This document shows positions 5,160 through 6,253 of a stretch of DNA of 6,253 nt, one piece after another. Made by a program: the position numbers and the translations under genes. The stretch covers positions 1 through 6,253 of the forward strand of contig MEMY01000025.1 of the NCBI GenBank assembly GCA_001768965.1, given 5' to 3'. This DNA is from an archaeon RBG_16_50_20 (lineage in GTDB: Archaea; Thermoproteota; Bathyarchaeia; 40CM-2-53-6). The notes beneath the pieces are model-generated. The model saw only the letters and a list, made by a program, of their open reading frames with translations, was not told where the DNA came from and ran no database searches. Each line of letters starts with the position of its first letter. Position 1 is the first letter of the stretch.

Positions 5160-6155
5160 CTAATCACGTAGGCTCCTGCCAGTCTGTGCGATGAAAACAT
5201 CTTCCAAAGTAGGTTGTATGAAACTCACTTTGGTTATGCTAATTTGCTTCCGCACCAAGAACTCGAGAATTTTCGGCAACACTTCCTTGCCCTTCTCAGC
5301 GTGAACGCGCAACAGACCTCTATCCTCGGAAGGATCCAGTGCGGAGACAGCCACATTCGAGACTTCACTAAAGGATTGAAGAGCCTCAGCAGCATTTTCG
5401 GAGAGGTTCCTAGCCTCAATCTCTATGATATCGCTGCTCTTCACTTTCTCTTTCAGTTCTGACGGTGGGCCAAGCATCACGATCTTACCGTGGTCAATGA
5501 TCGCAACCCGATCACTCAGAACATCAGCTTCCTCCATGTTGTGGGTGGTTAGAATGATCGCGTGGCCCTTGTTTTTGAGATCGCGTATGATGTCGCGAAT
5601 AAGTCGGGACGATTGCGGGTCGAGACTAGCTGTCGGTTCATCAAACAGTAATACAGGCGCCTCATTGAGAAGTGCTTTTGCAAAGGACAGGCGAACACGC
5701 ATCCCAGTCGAGTAGTTTTCGATGAGTGTGCCTTCACGGTCCTTCAATCCGACTAATTCCAGCAGTTCTTCGATTCGTTTCTTGGCGTAGGATGACTCCA
5801 TATGGTACAATGCCGCAAAGTATTCCAAATTTTCGCGGCCTGTTAATTTCCAATACAAGGTGCGCTCTCCGGTTAGCATGACTCCGAGATTCTCGCGAAC
5901 CTTCTGCTGGTCTTTCATTACGCTGAATCCGCTCACGTATGCGTCGCCGGACGTCGGTGTGATTAACGTGCAAAGCATTTTGATCGTGGTAGTCTTGCCA
6001 GCGCCGTTGGGACCGAGAAGTCCGAAGATCTCGCCCTTTGGGACGCTGAAGTCTATTGCGTCCACTGCAACCAGAGACTTCGGAACCTTTCGAAAAAGGG
6101 GTCCTTCTTTCGTTTCGAAGACCTTTGAAAGCGATTGGACCTCTACGGGGTTCAT
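5160..6155 (-). CDS. ABC transporter ATP-binding protein (DrrA-like)
   Basis: A 331-residue cytoplasmic ATPase that powers the two permeases encoded next. Motifs in order: Walker A GPNGAGKT (48-55), a degenerate signature YSTGMRVRL (148-156) typical of ABC-2 exporters, Walker B VLLFDEP with D172 and E173, D-loop SLDP (177-180), and H-loop H205 in TTHNMEEAD. The C-terminal third ends in QPTLEDVFIAQTGR (314-327), the hallmark of DrrA/CcmA-type exporters. The Q-loop is unusual: the LGVMLTGERTLYWKLTGREN stretch (90-109) has no Gln, with Thr95 or Glu97 in its place. An insertion near 16-29 (EGPLFRKVPKSLVA in part) before the Walker A strand is seen in many archaeal and bacterial relatives. The start is ATG at 6153-6155 with only a weak upstream site. 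It is the first gene of the operon; the first permease begins 1 base after its stop. Confidence 0.95.
   Translation of the reverse strand: MNPVEVQSLSKVFETKEGPLFRKVPKSLVAVDAIDFSVPKGEIFGLLGPNGAGKTTTIKMLCTLITPTSGDAYVSGFSVMKDQQKVRENLGVMLTGERTLYWKLTGRENLEYFAALYHMESSYAKKRIEELLELVGLKDREGTLIENYSTGMRVRLSFAKALLNEAPVLLFDEPTASLDPQSSRLIRDIIRDLKNKGHAIILTTHNMEEADVLSDRVAIIDHGKIVMLGPPSELKEKVKSSDIIEIEARNLSENAAEALQSFSEVSNVAVSALDPSEDRGLLRVHAEKGKEVLPKILEFLVRKQISITKVSFIQPTLEDVFIAQTGRSLRD
5163..5167 (-). promoter_or_regulatory. Ribosome-binding site that decides the first permease start
   Basis: GTGAT on the minus strand complements the archaeal 16S 3' end (AUCACCUCC) and sits 4 bases before the ATG at 5158. The ATPase stop TAG (5160-5162) lies in the spacer, so ribosomes ending the ATPase can restart at once. 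No comparable site precedes the longer alternative start at 5200. Confidence 0.55.
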
Positions 6156-6253
6156 TGCTTACCGACTTCTTGCGACCGAAGCGAACCAGCGAAAGGGTTC
6201 CTAATTAGCTTGGCTAATGCAACATCGTCACACTAGAAGATCCACAGGACAAA
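6156..6253 (-). promoter_or_regulatory. Upstream region of the ABC operon
   Basis: No complete gene fits here. On the minus strand all three frames from the window edge stop within about 40 bases, so at most the last codons of an upstream gene could be present. A weak TATA-like TAATTA (6202-6207) would place a transcript start near 6175-6180, leaving a leader of about 20-25 bases. The leader side carries a repeated TTCGCT, twice in 14 bases on the minus strand. Confidence 0.3.
6204..6218. promoter_or_regulatory. Perfect inverted repeat before the ABC operon (operator candidate)
   Basis: ATTAGC (6204-6209), three spacer bases, then GCTAAT (6213-6218): 6-bp arms without mismatch. It lies 49-63 bases upstream of the ATPase start and overlaps the palindrome CTAATTAG (6201-6208), whose TAATTA core is the only AT-rich box at a suitable distance to be a TATA element. 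The arrangement suits a dimeric repressor blocking the promoter, as in many exporter operons, but no regulator gene is visible in the window. Confidence 0.35.

Noticed and set aside
4838..5194. A 118-codon open frame on the plus strand
   Set aside because: It lies antisense to the well-supported first permease gene, has no recognisable motif, and its amino-acid composition is what a shadow frame gives.
5860..6204. A 114-codon plus-strand open frame
   Set aside because: It is antisense to the Walker A half of the ABC ATPase; the minus-strand protein has all the conserved motifs.
1..6253. CRISPR array, insertion sequence or attachment site
   Set aside because: I saw no regularly spaced direct repeats, no transposase frame and no terminal inverted repeats flanking a unit.

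Overview
This window most likely comes from an archaeon, probably of the TACK or Bathyarchaeia/Thaumarchaeota type; the group assignment is a guess. The grounds are a coenzyme-F420 style luciferase-like oxidoreductase, ribosome-binding sites of the GGTG/GTGAT kind, use of TTG and GTG starts, a BRE/TATA-like element, a T-tract terminator, and roughly balanced base composition. Every convincing gene lies on the minus strand, so transcription runs from high to low coordinates. Only the far left edge holds what looks like the end of a plus-strand gene.

Layout from right to left, in the order of transcription. Positions 6156-6253 are a leader or promoter region with a perfect inverted repeat. Positions 3505-6155 are a three-gene ABC-2 exporter operon: a DrrA-type ATPase and two different six-helix permeases, joined by a 1-base gap and a 20-base overlap. 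Positions 3358-3504 are an intergenic stretch with overlapping dyads and a doubtful 26-codon ORF. Positions 3145-3306 are a 53-codon ORF that starts like a tRNA-binding (CsaA-like) domain and ends like a membrane anchor. Positions 2121-3095 encode an aldo/keto reductase. Positions 996-2036 encode a F420-dependent, FGD-like oxidoreductase behind a plausible promoter of its own, followed after 19-46 bases by a Nudix hydrolase (515-946). Positions 80-514 hold a clear plus-strand terminator, several hairpins and weak coding traces that may be a decayed gene. Positions 2-79 look like the 3' end of a plus-strand gene.

The ABC genes should form one ATP-driven exporter, with a permease heterodimer and an ATPase homodimer, for a lipid-like, drug-like or polysaccharide-like substrate that the sequence does not identify. 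The aldo/keto reductase, FGD-like enzyme and Nudix hydrolase form a loose redox/nucleotide-clearing group; only the last two look cotranscribed.

I found no convincing new system. The best leads are the FGD-like enzyme, whose presumed proton-donor Glu is a His and whose phosphate-binding set is altered; the chimeric-looking small ORF at 3145-3306; the inverted repeat before the ABC operon; and the structured, coding-like remnant region at 80-514.
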